Counted from the stretch's first letter, positions 8,189-18,099 are shown. The stretch is DNA of 64,000 bases from Comamonas suwonensis (GCF_012844455.2 NZ_JABBCQ020000001.1:248001-312000); one strand, 5' to 3'. The notes: a model not told the origin generated them from the sequence alone. Program-made: numbers and translations.

Positions 8189-9856
8189 ATGCTGGCTCAC
8201 CCTTCCCAAAAATACCGTGCATTTCCCGTGGTCGATTTGCCTGATCGCCAATGGCCTTCGCGCACCCTGACACAAGCACCCGCCTGGCTGTCCACCGACT
8301 TGCGTGACGGCAATCAGGCATTGTTCGAACCCATGAACCGCGAGCGCAAGTTGCGTTTGTTCCAGGAGCTGGTGCGCATTGGTTTCAAGGAAATTGAAGT
8401 GGGCTTTCCGTCCGCCTCGCAAACCGATTTTGAGATCGTGCACCATCTGATAGACGCGCACTTGATCCCCGATGATGTGACGCCCATGGTGATCACTCAG
8501 TTGCGCGAGGACCTGATCACCACCACCGTGCAAAGCGTCGCCGGAGCCCGGCGGGTGATCGTGCATCTGTATAACGCGATTGCGCCTGCGTTCCGTGAGG
8601 TCGTCTTTGGCATGTCAGTGCCCCAGATCATCGCGTTGGTAGAGCACCATATCCAGTTACTTAAACGTCTGACGCAAGGCCATCCAGAGACCGAATGGGT
8701 GCTGCAGTACTCGCCGGAGACATTCTGTATGGCGGAGCTGGAGGTGTCTCTGCAAGTGTGCAACGCCGCCATCGCTGCCTGGGATGCAGGCCCCAAGCGG
8801 CCCATGATCATCAACCTGCCCACCACGGTGGAGGTTTCTACCCCCAATGTCTTTGCTGACCAGATCGAATGGATGGATCGCCGTTTGGCGAGGCGTGAAC
8901 ATATTGTCCTGTCTGTCCATCCCCACAACGACCGTGGCACAGGCATCGCCTGCGCTGAGCAAGCACTGCTCGCGGGTGCTCAACGTGTAGAAGGCTGCTT
9001 GTTCGGCAATGGGGAGCGCAGCGGCAACCTGGATGTGGTGACGCTGGCCTTGAACCTCTACACCCAAGGAGTCGATCCAGCCCTGGATTTTTCAGACATC
9101 GCAGCCGTTGCACGCATCGCGGAGGAGTGCACGGCTTTGCCGATTCACCCACGCCACCCCTATGTCGGAGATCTGGTGTTTACCGCATTCTCCGGCTCAC
9201 ACCAGGATGCGATTGCCAAAGGTTTCGCCGCGCAAAAACCGGATGCATTGTGGCGTGTGCCGTATCTGCCGGTGGACCCCAAAGATCTGGGACGCACCTA
9301 CGACAGCATTGTCCGCGTCAATAGCCAGTCGGGCAAAGGCGGGATCTCCTACCTGCTCCAGCGGGACTACGGAATCGTGATGCCCAGGCGCATGCAAGTC
9401 GAATTCAGTGCCATTGTTCAAGCCATGGCAGATGGCAGCGAAACGGAGTTGTCGAGCCAACAGATCTGGGATCTGTTTGAAGCCACTTATTTACACCCGG
9501 ACAAGACGGTGAACAACGCCCGATATGTCGGATATCGCTTGTTTGATGATGCGCAGGGGCAAGGCATTGAACTGCAATGGATGGGGTCCGAAGGGCAGTT
9601 GCAGACCCGCGTTGGCACAGGCAATGGCCCGATTGCTGCGACAGTCGCCGCACTGAATCTGCCATTGCGTATCGATAGCTATGAGGAGCGAAGCTTGGGC
9701 TCGGGAGCAGATGCCTGTGCGCTGGCGATCGTGGAAGCCGCGTGTCCGGGGCTTCCGGGTTCCAAGTTTGGTGTGGGTAAGGATGCCAACATCGTGACGG
9801 CCTCGGTGCTGGCTGTTTTGAATGTCGCCATGAGATTCAATCACTCCACAAATTAA
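8189..9856 (+). CDS. leuA: 2-isopropylmalate synthase
   Basis: Condenses acetyl-CoA and 2-oxoisovalerate, the first committed step of leucine synthesis, in the cytoplasm. The 555-residue length and sequence fit the long LeuA type 2 form. Motifs: LSTDLRDGNQAL (catalytic Arg and metal Asp), the metal His pair in SVHPHNDRGTG, ERSGNLD, and a C-terminal regulatory domain with SGADACALAIVEAA. The start has GAGGTCTCC just upstream. It stands alone, without leuBCD, and is divergent from an AraC gene, so it may be controlled through its structured leader. Confidence 0.97.
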   Translation: MLAHPSQKYRAFPVVDLPDRQWPSRTLTQAPAWLSTDLRDGNQALFEPMNRERKLRLFQELVRIGFKEIEVGFPSASQTDFEIVHHLIDAHLIPDDVTPMVITQLREDLITTTVQSVAGARRVIVHLYNAIAPAFREVVFGMSVPQIIALVEHHIQLLKRLTQGHPETEWVLQYSPETFCMAELEVSLQVCNAAIAAWDAGPKRPMIINLPTTVEVSTPNVFADQIEWMDRRLARREHIVLSVHPHNDRGTGIACAEQALLAGAQRVEGCLFGNGERSGNLDVVTLALNLYTQGVDPALDFSDIAAVARIAEECTALPIHPRHPYVGDLVFTAFSGSHQDAIAKGFAAQKPDALWRVPYLPVDPKDLGRTYDSIVRVNSQSGKGGISYLLQRDYGIVMPRRMQVEFSAIVQAMADGSETELSSQQIWDLFEATYLHPDKTVNNARYVGYRLFDDAQGQGIELQWMGSEGQLQTRVGTGNGPIAATVAALNLPLRIDSYEERSLGSGADACALAIVEAACPGLPGSKFGVGKDANIVTASVLAVLNVAMRFNHSTN

Positions 9857-10087
9857 AGTGGTTCTAGCTACCCTGTTTGGGCTCTCCTGAGCGGGTAGCC
9901 ACCTAACGACTGCTTTTAGCGGGCAGAACCAATTCGTACTCGCCGCCAATAGCTGCCTTTGAGCAGTTGGCTGATGCAAGTCTAATGAGCGCGGCCGGCC
10001 AGGAGCTGCCGGTAGTTGCGAGTCAAAGCGGTCGCTCAATGGAAAAGGTAAGCAGCCCGCCATACGCCGATTGGTTTGAGCGGCGGA

Positions 10088-10387
10088 CTAGAGCCAAGGT
10101 ACGTAGGCTGGAAAGTAGAAGATTGCTAGAAATGAAAAATAGATAACTGACAAGCCAAGCCAGATGAGGTTTCTAAAGCCCGAACGCGACGCCAAAATTC
10201 CGACAAAGCCCAATGCAGCCGCAATGAACAACCAACCACTCACGACTGCGCTCAACCCATAAGATGTGGAAACACCAAGCTTCCCCCCGGTTGTGAGTTG
10301 ATGCTCAGTGATGCCAATCCAACCAACGCTGGCACAGATTGCAGCCATGACACCACAGGCTAGAACAATAGATATCGGAGGTCTCAT
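10088..10387 (-). CDS. Small hypothetical membrane protein
   Basis: A 99-residue protein of unknown function with three predicted membrane helices (ISIVLACGVMAAICASVGWIG, SAVVSGWLFIAAALGFVGIL and LIWLGLSVIYFSFLAIFYF). The ATG at 10387 is chosen; an in-frame TTG at 10417 would add ten residues. No strong ribosome-binding site is seen. Hydropathy is regular enough to look like a true protein, and its composition is more AT-rich than its neighbours, so it may be a recent acquisition. It has no operon partner. Confidence 0.45.
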   Translation of the reverse strand: MRPPISIVLACGVMAAICASVGWIGITEHQLTTGGKLGVSTSYGLSAVVSGWLFIAAALGFVGILASRSGFRNLIWLGLSVIYFSFLAIFYFPAYVPWL

Positions 10388-10981
10388 CGATTTCAAATGT
10401 AATTTAGACCAATCCAAGCCTCAGGCCATGCAGCCTAAATTAGCATGAAAAGAACGCGAAAAGGGCTTGCAGCACAGCTGAGACGGCTTAGAACTTTGAG
10501 CTGAATGGCGGCTCAGGGCCGACATAAACTCGTCGCGGCGCGCAAAAACGATCCTTATGGCCTGTTGCGGTGAACCGCGCAATCGAGCGGCCAATTCCAA
10601 AAGGAAAGTGGCCATTCAGGAGAGACGGAGGTCAAAGGCTGGTGTTGGCGATTTCTGCCGCTCGGGCAACTGAAGCCTGAATGACTCAGATCAGCCGTCT
10701 AAAGCGGTCTATAGAAGACGGGTCGATTCACCGGCACCAAGCTGACCAAACTTGAGTCGTCTTTAAAGCCCAGTTTTTTGAATTTTTCTTGATCGCCCAC
10801 GTCATGGGCGATGCAACTTGGGTGCGAAGCATAAGCAGAGGGGAAACTTTGGGGTACGGGAGGATCTCAACTTACGCCCCCTCTCATACCCTCTCGCTCA
10901 TCCAGAAAAATCGTAAACCTTTGATTTTTAATAATATAAAATCTTATTCTTTGTAATCCGCTACAGGAATACCATGCGATC

Positions 10982-11012
10982 AAGCGCCAAACTGCTGTTG
11001 GGCGCTTTTTTG
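10982..11012 (+). terminator. Intrinsic-terminator-like hairpin in the leader of the YkgJ gene
   Basis: AGCGCC (10983-10988) pairs with GGCGCT (11001-11006) and a run of six T follows. It lies between the AT-rich promoter-like stretch near 10920-10950 and the chosen ATG at 11028, so it could act as an attenuator or end a short RNA. Confidence 0.55.
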
Positions 11013-11027
11013 TTGCTGAGAGAAATC

Positions 11028-11435
11028 ATGAAATCCTCCATCCGAATCGTCGATGTAGATCGACTCGAAACCTGGAGCCAGTACAAGGCGGGCATGTGCG
11101 ACAGCTGTGCCGCCAACTGCTGCACCATGCCGCTGGAAGTGCGCCTGCCTGATCTGGTGCGCCTTGAGCTGGTGGACCCGTTTGAGGTCGAGAACATTGA
11201 GCCCAAACTGATTGCCAAGCGCCTGATGAAAATGCGCTTGATTGACCACTTCAACCCTAAGCACGAGATCTTCACCATGGCTCGCCGGGCGGGTGGGGAC
11301 TGCAATTTTCTGGACAAAAAAACACGCCGTTGCACGGTTTATGACAAGCGCCCGGAAACCTGCAGATTGCACCCCAAAAAAGGCCCCAAACCCGGGTTCT
11401 GTGCTTATGGCAACAAGGCTCTTTCGCAGATTTAA
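11028..11435 (+). CDS. YkgJ-family cysteine cluster protein
   Basis: A 135-residue cytoplasmic protein with the UPF0153/YkgJ cysteine pattern: CDSCAANCC near the N-terminus, then a Cys in GGDCNFL, one in RCTVYDKRPETC and one near the C-terminus. The Cys set is thought to bind zinc or an iron-sulfur cluster; the function is not established. The start is taken as 11028 because the in-frame ATG at 10974 would place a terminator hairpin inside the gene and adds a Leu-rich leader unlike the family. The 10974 form does have AGGAAT upstream, so this is not certain. It is convergent with the sensor kinase gene, 16 bp away. Confidence 0.82.
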   Translation: MKSSIRIVDVDRLETWSQYKAGMCDSCAANCCTMPLEVRLPDLVRLELVDPFEVENIEPKLIAKRLMKMRLIDHFNPKHEIFTMARRAGGDCNFLDKKTRRCTVYDKRPETCRLHPKKGPKPGFCAYGNKALSQI

Positions 11436-11451
11436 TCAACGCTATAGATGC

Positions 11452-12852
11452 TCATACATCCATCACCGCAGGCAGCCAGATACGCGCCATCATGCCCGGA
11501 TGGCTGTTGTGAAAACTGAGCTTGCCACCATGCAGCTGAACGATGGCCAGCACGCTTGCAAGACCAAGACCATAGCCCTGCCTATCTGATTCGGCGCGGT
11601 AAAAACGCGTGGTCATGTGCTCCAGGGTCTGAGGGTCGGCACCGGGCCCGCGGTCCTGCACGGTGATCTCTACGCCCCAGGCACCGTCGCTGCCGCTATC
11701 CTGGGCCGGTCCTGCTCGCAACAGCACATCAGCACCATGAATATCTCCGGCTGACGCTCCGTATTTAATAGCGTTATCGACGAGATTGGAAACTGCGCTG
11801 GCGATCAAGTCTCCATCACCAAGGGCCTGTACACCAGCCTGTACATCCAGTCTCAGTGCACCACCTGCGTCTTCCACCAGCGGTTCATAAAAGTCCACCA
11901 CATCGACCAGCAAGGCCTGCAAATCCACAGGGGCAAAGCGCTTGCGGCTGGCACCGCTTTCGACCTCTGCGATCTGCAAAAGTTTTTCAAAAACCACACC
12001 CAGTTCGGCCACTTCTTCGGCGACAAGCGCCAGCGTAGCGGACTGCATTTCAGGGCTGGCCTGCTGTGCATTGCGAAGGCGCAGAAGAATGCGTGTGAGC
12101 GGTGTTCTGAGATTGTGCGCAATGCTGTTTGAGACATGGCGTATACCTTCCATCAGCTGCTCCAGGCGATCGAGCATGGCGTTGATATCGCGGTTAAGCA
12201 ACGTAAATTCATCGCCGCGCTGATCAACCGGAATGCGTTGACGTAAATCACCAGCCGCCACGCGCGACATGGTGCTGCGAATGGCGGCAGCGCGCTCATC
12301 CACCACGCGCCTGAAGACGATGGCACCAATCAGGGCCATAACGCAAGCGGCAATGGCGGCCAGCAAACTGGCCTGGCCAAACAGCTCTTCCATATCGCGC
12401 TGTAGCTGCATGTCGCTGCCAGCGGCCAGCAAGTTTCCATTGGGCATTTCGGCCACGGCAACACGCCCGACGACCAGCCTCCCACCGCGCTTGACAGTCA
12501 GCTCGCGCACACCCATGGTCGTAAGTTTTCGGTGTGGAAAAACCTCGGCATTGCTGACGATGGGTTCACCATCGCGGTCCATGAGAATGAGGATTTCCGT
12601 GTCGGTGTTCACGCCATCACGGATGGTCTGCAGAATCTCGTTTTCAAGCGCTCCGGGGCCGTATTTCGCGGAGTGCTCCATCAATCTGCGCACATGGTTT
12701 TCGGCCTGCTTGTCGAGCCGTACGCGCACCACGCCCACGGTCTGCACATAGAAAACAGAAAGCACGATGACCATGGTCAGCACCATGAGCCCGCCATAGC
12801 TGAGAGCCAGCCTGAAGGCCAGCGAACTCCAGGGTCTGGAGCCTCGCATCAA
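11452..12852 (-). CDS. Sensor histidine kinase of the metal-efflux operon
   Basis: Inner-membrane kinase of 466 residues: membrane helix 11-38, periplasmic sensor to about 160, second helix 161-182, HAMP to about 235, then a dimerisation helix with the phospho-acceptor His246 in IAHNLRTPLTR, and an ATPase domain with N-box SNLVDNAIKYG and G1 box VQDRGPGAD. The residue after the His is Asn where many homologues have Asp or Glu. Its start overlaps the response-regulator stop by 4 bases. Position after an RND efflux operon suggests that it senses periplasmic metal, like CzcS or CusS. Confidence 0.9.
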   Translation of the reverse strand: MMRGSRPWSSLAFRLALSYGGLMVLTMVIVLSVFYVQTVGVVRVRLDKQAENHVRRLMEHSAKYGPGALENEILQTIRDGVNTDTEILILMDRDGEPIVSNAEVFPHRKLTTMGVRELTVKRGGRLVVGRVAVAEMPNGNLLAAGSDMQLQRDMEELFGQASLLAAIAACVMALIGAIVFRRVVDERAAAIRSTMSRVAAGDLRQRIPVDQRGDEFTLLNRDINAMLDRLEQLMEGIRHVSNSIAHNLRTPLTRILLRLRNAQQASPEMQSATLALVAEEVAELGVVFEKLLQIAEVESGASRKRFAPVDLQALLVDVVDFYEPLVEDAGGALRLDVQAGVQALGDGDLIASAVSNLVDNAIKYGASAGDIHGADVLLRAGPAQDSGSDGAWGVEITVQDRGPGADPQTLEHMTTRFYRAESDRQGYGLGLASVLAIVQLHGGKLSFHNSHPGMMARIWLPAVMDV

Positions 12853-13553
12853 ATCACCTCAGGCAGGTCTTGTGGATGATCCGAGAGGCTGTAACCCACG
12901 CCGCGCACGGTGTGGATCAGCGGTGTTGGAAAACCTTTATCCACCTTGGCACGCAGGCGGCTGATGTGAACATCGATCACATTGGTTTGCGGGTCAAAAC
13001 GGTAGTCCCAGACCGATTCCAGCAACATGGTGCGCGTGACAATCTGGTGCGCGTGCTGCATGAGAAATGCCAGCAAACGAAATTCACGCGGTTGCAGCGA
13101 AAGCGGCTGCCCTGCACGTTCAGCGCTGCGCGAGATGAGGTTGACGCGCAGGTCAGCCAGATACATCTCGCGTGTAGGGGCGGGGATCTGTGCACGGCGC
13201 ACCAGCGCTTCAAGCCGGGCCGACAGCTCGGAGAAGGCAAAGGGCTTAGTCAGATAGTCATCGCAGCCGGCACGCAGGCCGCGCACTCTCTCATCTGTAG
13301 CAGACAGCGCGCTCAGGACAAGCACTGGCGTCTGTTTTCCCATGGAGCGCAGCGTCTGCAAAATCTGCAGTCCGTCAAAGCCATTGGGCAGCATGCGGTC
13401 GAGGATGATGACGTCCCAGTTCTCGCCCACCGCCTGTGCAATACCTTGCACGCCATCACCGCAGACGTTGACATGTGCACCTTGCTGGCGCAGCCCTTCA
13501 GCGATGTAACGCGCGTTGAGCGCATCGTCTTCGATGATGAGGTAGCGGTACAT
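12849..13553 (-). CDS. OmpR-family response regulator of the metal-efflux operon
   Basis: A 234-residue regulator with receiver domain (acidic pair at 9-10, phospho-acceptor Asp52 in VIILDRMLPNG, Lys in YLTKPF) and a C-terminal winged helix with DPQTNVIDVHISRLRAKVDKG. It is the partner of the downstream sensor kinase. The start at 13553 fits the domain boundary but lacks a good ribosome-binding site. An in-frame ATG at 13670, 14 bp after the TolC-family gene, would add a 39-residue low-complexity leader and has GAGAGTGAG upstream, so that form cannot be excluded. Confidence 0.9.
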   Translation of the reverse strand: MYRYLIIEDDALNARYIAEGLRQQGAHVNVCGDGVQGIAQAVGENWDVIILDRMLPNGFDGLQILQTLRSMGKQTPVLVLSALSATDERVRGLRAGCDDYLTKPFAFSELSARLEALVRRAQIPAPTREMYLADLRVNLISRSAERAGQPLSLQPREFRLLAFLMQHAHQIVTRTMLLESVWDYRFDPQTNVIDVHISRLRAKVDKGFPTPLIHTVRGVGYSLSDHPQDLPEVI

Positions 13554-13683
13554 GCGATATCGGTCTGCCGTTGGGGGATGAACACTATAAGCCGTGGACT
13601 CTCCCTCTGCATTGGATAAAACATCAGACAGCGCAGCAGCCGCAGGAGGTAGGGCCGGAATTTGCGCCATCTCAGGCTCACTC

Positions 13684-14991
13684 TCAGGGCTGAACCTGGG
13701 GCAGATCACCGCTGGCCAGACGCACTTCCCACTCGGCATCCAGCATGTCCTTGACCAGCTCAAGGTGCTCAAGCCTGTGCTCGTTAATGGAGCCCAGCGC
13801 GTCGATTAACTCCAGAATCGTGCCCTTGCCCAGTTTGTAAGCGTCTTGCGCCATCTGGTGCAACGGGGCGATCTGGGCCAGGCCTTCTTTTTCATAGTCG
13901 CGCACCGCTGTGCGGCGCAGCGACAGCTGCTGCAGCGCGCGTTGCAGTTCTGACTGGGCAGCAAGCACGGCGGCATCGCGGCGCAACTCGGCCTGATCGG
14001 CTTCTACCTTGGCTCGCTCGATAGGGCCTTGGCGACGGTCGAACAGTGGTATTTCAACGCTCACCCCGACCTGATTAAAACTGCCATCTACGCTGTTGCG
14101 GATGCGGGAAAGACCAAAGGATGGCGTGGGCAATGCCTCGCGCTGTTCCAGTTTGATTTTCTGGCGCGCACGGTCCAGCTCTGCCTGACTGGCGCGCAGG
14201 CTGGGCAACTGGGTTTGCGCAGTGCTCCAGAGCTGGTCATATGCGGGCGCTTTGCGCAGATCTGTCGCTTGCAAGCTGCCTTCCACACGCACCTTCCACT
14301 GAGGTAAGGCGGCAATGCTGGCTACGCGCGCTGCAGCATCACGCAAGGCGGCCTGCGCCTTGCTGACTTGCATGCTCATCTGGGCTTGCTGCAGGTTCAG
14401 GCGTGCACCGTCATAACGACTGCGTGTGCCGGCCTCAATCTGGCCTTTGACGATGAAACCCGCCTTATCCAGTTCATCACGGGCTGCCAGCCAGACTTGA
14501 TAGCGCTGCTGGGCCACCAGAAGCTCGTTAAACGCGTGCGCAGCATCGCTGAGCGTCGTTGCCACTGCGACATCCGAATTCGCAGCAGCGGCCTGCTCAC
14601 CGAGTCGCGCGTTCTCAATGCGCATGCCACGCTGGCCGAAAATGGGAATGGCCTGCTCCACCCCCCATTCCTTTTCCCCGCGCTTGTTGGAGTAATGGGC
14701 GACCGGGTTGGAAAAAGTTGCTGCCGTTTTGCTGTCGGCCTTGGCCAAATCCAGCTGCATGCGATCTGCTGCGAGCGCGGGCTGGTTTTGCACCACGATG
14801 CGCAGATATTCCTGCAAGGTCACGGGCTGTGCTGGAGCCGCCACTTGCCCGGCGATGCGCTCCGAGGCGGCACTCAAGGTCGGCGTTACAGCCGCATCGG
14901 CGGCATGACTGGTGCCGCTAAAAGCGCCGCAGCACAAGGCGGCGGCCATTGCAAGAGAGTGCCACTTAGTCATTTTGAGCGCCTTCATCAC
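13684..14991 (-). CDS. czcC: CzcC-type outer-membrane efflux channel (TolC family)
   Basis: Outer-membrane channel of the tripartite heavy-metal efflux pump, 435 residues. A signal peptide ends near SHA-AD; the alpha-helical barrel repeats are visible as long heptad-like stretches, with the typical VEQAIPIFGQRGMRIENARL in the first half and VSVEIPLFDRRQGPIERA in the second. Its start overlaps the end of czcA by 26 bases. The gene order B-A-C differs from the classical czcCBA. Confidence 0.88.
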   Translation of the reverse strand: MMKALKMTKWHSLAMAAALCCGAFSGTSHAADAAVTPTLSAASERIAGQVAAPAQPVTLQEYLRIVVQNQPALAADRMQLDLAKADSKTAATFSNPVAHYSNKRGEKEWGVEQAIPIFGQRGMRIENARLGEQAAAANSDVAVATTLSDAAHAFNELLVAQQRYQVWLAARDELDKAGFIVKGQIEAGTRSRYDGARLNLQQAQMSMQVSKAQAALRDAAARVASIAALPQWKVRVEGSLQATDLRKAPAYDQLWSTAQTQLPSLRASQAELDRARQKIKLEQREALPTPSFGLSRIRNSVDGSFNQVGVSVEIPLFDRRQGPIERAKVEADQAELRRDAAVLAAQSELQRALQQLSLRRTAVRDYEKEGLAQIAPLHQMAQDAYKLGKGTILELIDALGSINEHRLEHLELVKDMLDAEWEVRLASGDLPQVQP

Positions 14992-17900
14992 GTTCTTCCT
15001 GCGTCATCATGTTTTTGGGACCCAGCCAGGCATACAACACAGGCAGCAGCACCAGTGCCACCAATGGCAGCACAACCATGCCGCCAACGATGACCGAGGC
15101 AAAGGGGCGCTGCGTTTCGCTACCCACGCCAGTAGAAAGCGCCATGGGCAGCAAACCGAGCAGCGCCAGCAATGCCACCAGAATGATGGAACGCATGCGC
15201 TCTGCCGTGCCTTCGATGAGCGCCTGCATCAAAGGCATGCCCTGACGGCGTAAATCTTCTACCGCAGAGACCACCAGCAAGCCCGCCAGAGCCACCTGCC
15301 CCAGCAGTGCAATAAAGCCGATAGCCGCACTGATGGACAGCTCGATACTCGCCATATGCAGGGCCGCAATACCGCCGACCATGGCAAACGGAGCACATAG
15401 CAAAATGATGCTGGCACTGCGGGCCTGACCCAACGCACCAAACAGCAGTGCATAGACCACAATCAGTGACAGAGGAATCACCACCTTCAGGCGTGCAGCA
15501 GCGCGTTGTTGGTTTTCCCATTCACCACCCCACTGAGCGATATAGCCTTCGGGCAGCTTTACGTTCTGCTTGAAGGTGGACAGCGTGTCTTTCACCACCG
15601 AGCCGATATCGCGCCCTTCCACGTTAAATTTGAGCGCCATGTAGCGCGCATTACCTTCGCGAAAAATGGAGGAGTTACCGATCTTCATGCTGACCGTTCC
15701 AACCGAGCCCAGAGGGACAGAGCCACCATCCGGCAAAGGTATGGCGATATTGCGAATGCGCTCTTCATCCATGCGATCCACATAGGGCAGACGCACGCGC
15801 ACAGGAACCGGGTATTCGCCTTCCCACAAGGTGGTTGCGACATTGCCTGCCAAAGCAACTTCCAGCGTCTTCTGGGCGTCTTCCATGGCGATGCCCTGCC
15901 GAGCCAGGGCCTGGCGATCAAACTCCACATGTACCTGTGGTGCGGGGGCATCGCGGTACAGGTCCAGATCGACCACGCCATCAATGCCCTTCACCAGACC
16001 CTTGGTCTGCTGAAGAATGCCGCGCAGCGTCGGAATATCAGGGCCAAACAGCTTGAGAACCACCTGACCACGCGCACCCGATGTGGACTCTTCCACGCTG
16101 TCACGGATCGGCTGCGCAAAGTTAAAGGCCACCCCCGGAATTTCACCCAGCGTTGCACGCATTTCCTCGATCAGCGCGGGCTTGTTCAAGCCCTTGCGCC
16201 ATTCGCCATGCGGCTTGAGGCGTACCAGCACCTTGGCAAGGTTGAGCGTCTCGTTATCGGTGCCAGATTCAGGTCGCCCCTGCTCTGTGGTCACTGTGAG
16301 AACTTCAGGGAAGACCTTGAGACGCAGGCGTACATCGCGCAGCACTTCCTGGCCTTTTTCCAGAGAGATGGAAGCAGGCATTTGCACCAGCACATAGGCA
16401 TCGCCTTCATCCAGCTCAGGCAAAAATTCGGTGCCCAGCCATTTGGCAGAAAAGCCAGCCACCACCAGCACGCTCACAAACACGGCGATCACTGCGGTGC
16501 GGCTTTTGGCGGTGCTCAGAATGCGGCCAATCCAGTGCTGATAACCGTGGTGCGCACGGTCAAAGATCTTGGGTTCTTCCACCATCACATGCTTGGGCTT
16601 GAGCAGCAGCGCGCACAACGCTGGCACCAGCCCCATGGCAAACACCAGCGCACCCAGCAGCGCAAAGCTGTAGGTCATGGCCAGCGGACGGAAGATACGA
16701 CCTTCAATGCTTTGCAGCGAGAACACTGGGATCAGCGCAGCAATCACGATCGCCATGGCAAACAACGTGGGCTTGGCCACGGCAACGGCCGAGTCCACAA
16801 TGATGTGGCGCATATCATTCGCCGTCTGCGGTTTTCGCAGCCGCGCATTGCGAAGTATGTTTTCCGCCAGCACCACCGCTCCATCCACCATGATGCCGAA
16901 GTCGATCGCGCCCATCGAAATCAGATTAGCCGGCATGCCCAGCGCATGCAGGCCGATAAAGGCGACCAGCAACGACAAAGGAATCACCGTCGCCACGATC
17001 AGAGAGCCACGCAGGCTGCGTAAGAAGAGCCACAGCACAGCCACGATCAGCGTGGCACCAAACAGCAAATTGTGCTGCACAGTTTTAAGGGTGTGGCCCA
17101 CCAGGTCAGAGCGGTCATAGTTCGTGACCATCTTCATGCCTTCAGGCAGGCCACCACTATTGAGTTCTTCCACCTTGGCGTGAATGTCATCGAGCACGAT
17201 GGAGGGGTTGGCTCCGCGCTTGAGCAGCACAATGCCCTGCACCACATCGTTCTGATCATCCATGCCCACAGAGCCCTGACGTGGTGTGTGCGACTGCACT
17301 ACACGCGCCACATCACCAATCGTCACAGGAGCCTTGCCACGCATGGCAACCACCACATCCTGAATCTCTTGTGGAGTGCGCAACAAACCAATGCCGCGAA
17401 TGATGAAGGACTGCTCGCCACGGCGCATCAGACCACCACCCACGTTGCGGTTGGACTTGGAAAGCGCGTCGCTCACATCATCCAGGCTCAGACCCAGGCT
17501 GTAGAGTTTTTCAGGGTCTACTTCCACGTGGAATTCTTTGACGAAGCCACCAATACTCACCACATCAGCCACGCCCTGCACTTGCTTGAGCACGCGCACT
17601 ACATGCCATTCTTGCTCGGTGCGAAGCTGCGCCAGCGTGTGTTTGTCGCTTTGCAAGCGGTAGTAAAAAACCTTGCCCAACGGCGTGTAGTCAGGCGCCA
17701 TTTCTGGCGTTACACCATTAGGCAAATTGGCCTGTGGCAAACGCTGGGAAACCTCGGCACGCGAGTTAAAGCTATTGGCATTGTCATCAAAGACAAGGTT
17801 GATCATGGAGAGGCCGAAATAGCTCTCCGATCGCAGTGCCGTCAGCCCCGGCGTGCCGTTCAACTCCCGCTCCAGCGGCTGCGTGATCTGGCGCTCTACT

Positions 17901-18079
17901 TCTTCGGGGGCAAGCCCCGGTGCCTGGGTAATCACACCCACCTGCACATTGGTCACATCGGGGTAGGCCTCGATGGCGGTCTGCAGATAGGCGTACACGC
18001 CATAGATGGCGATGGCGAGGGTGACGCTCAGCGCCACCAGACGTCGATGAACGACGAATGAAATAAACGAACGCAGCAT
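14966..18079 (-). CDS. czcA: CzcA-type heavy-metal efflux RND transporter
   Basis: Inner-membrane proton-driven pump of 1037 residues, the normal size for HME-RND proteins. It shows the first helix (VALSVTLAIAIYGVYAY), the early YPDVTNVQV, the helix 4 motif DFGIMVDGAVVLAEN with acidic residues of the proton relay, and two large periplasmic loops. The DFG...VDG...EN form is that of the divalent-cation group (Zn, Co, Cd, Ni) rather than of Cu/Ag pumps; the exact metal is inference. Adaptor, channel and two-component genes are in the same operon. Confidence 0.92.
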   Translation of the reverse strand: MLRSFISFVVHRRLVALSVTLAIAIYGVYAYLQTAIEAYPDVTNVQVGVITQAPGLAPEEVERQITQPLERELNGTPGLTALRSESYFGLSMINLVFDDNANSFNSRAEVSQRLPQANLPNGVTPEMAPDYTPLGKVFYYRLQSDKHTLAQLRTEQEWHVVRVLKQVQGVADVVSIGGFVKEFHVEVDPEKLYSLGLSLDDVSDALSKSNRNVGGGLMRRGEQSFIIRGIGLLRTPQEIQDVVVAMRGKAPVTIGDVARVVQSHTPRQGSVGMDDQNDVVQGIVLLKRGANPSIVLDDIHAKVEELNSGGLPEGMKMVTNYDRSDLVGHTLKTVQHNLLFGATLIVAVLWLFLRSLRGSLIVATVIPLSLLVAFIGLHALGMPANLISMGAIDFGIMVDGAVVLAENILRNARLRKPQTANDMRHIIVDSAVAVAKPTLFAMAIVIAALIPVFSLQSIEGRIFRPLAMTYSFALLGALVFAMGLVPALCALLLKPKHVMVEEPKIFDRAHHGYQHWIGRILSTAKSRTAVIAVFVSVLVVAGFSAKWLGTEFLPELDEGDAYVLVQMPASISLEKGQEVLRDVRLRLKVFPEVLTVTTEQGRPESGTDNETLNLAKVLVRLKPHGEWRKGLNKPALIEEMRATLGEIPGVAFNFAQPIRDSVEESTSGARGQVVLKLFGPDIPTLRGILQQTKGLVKGIDGVVDLDLYRDAPAPQVHVEFDRQALARQGIAMEDAQKTLEVALAGNVATTLWEGEYPVPVRVRLPYVDRMDEERIRNIAIPLPDGGSVPLGSVGTVSMKIGNSSIFREGNARYMALKFNVEGRDIGSVVKDTLSTFKQNVKLPEGYIAQWGGEWENQQRAAARLKVVIPLSLIVVYALLFGALGQARSASIILLCAPFAMVGGIAALHMASIELSISAAIGFIALLGQVALAGLLVVSAVEDLRRQGMPLMQALIEGTAERMRSIILVALLALLGLLPMALSTGVGSETQRPFASVIVGGMVVLPLVALVLLPVLYAWLGPKNMMTQEERDEGAQND

Positions 18080-18099
18080 GGTTAAGACTCCTGCCAGGA

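Larger units (their letters stand above)
9857..11027. other. Gene-poor islet between leuA and the YkgJ gene
   Basis: About 1.1 kb holding one small membrane-protein gene (10088-10387). A hairpin GCTACCC/GGGTAGC (9867-9899) follows leuA and may end its transcript. The flanks (about 9900-10085 and 10430-10735) look like degenerate mosaic intergenic sequence with repeated AGCGG-type words and no coding signal. A hairpin ATCGCCCA/TGGGCGAT lies at 10792-10812. From 10910 the sequence is AT-rich and probably holds the promoter for the next gene. Confidence 0.5.

Noticed and set aside
9895-9935. Possible integron attC-like core (CCTAAC and GTT words)
   Set aside because: No paired core sites with a proper stem and no integrase in the window.
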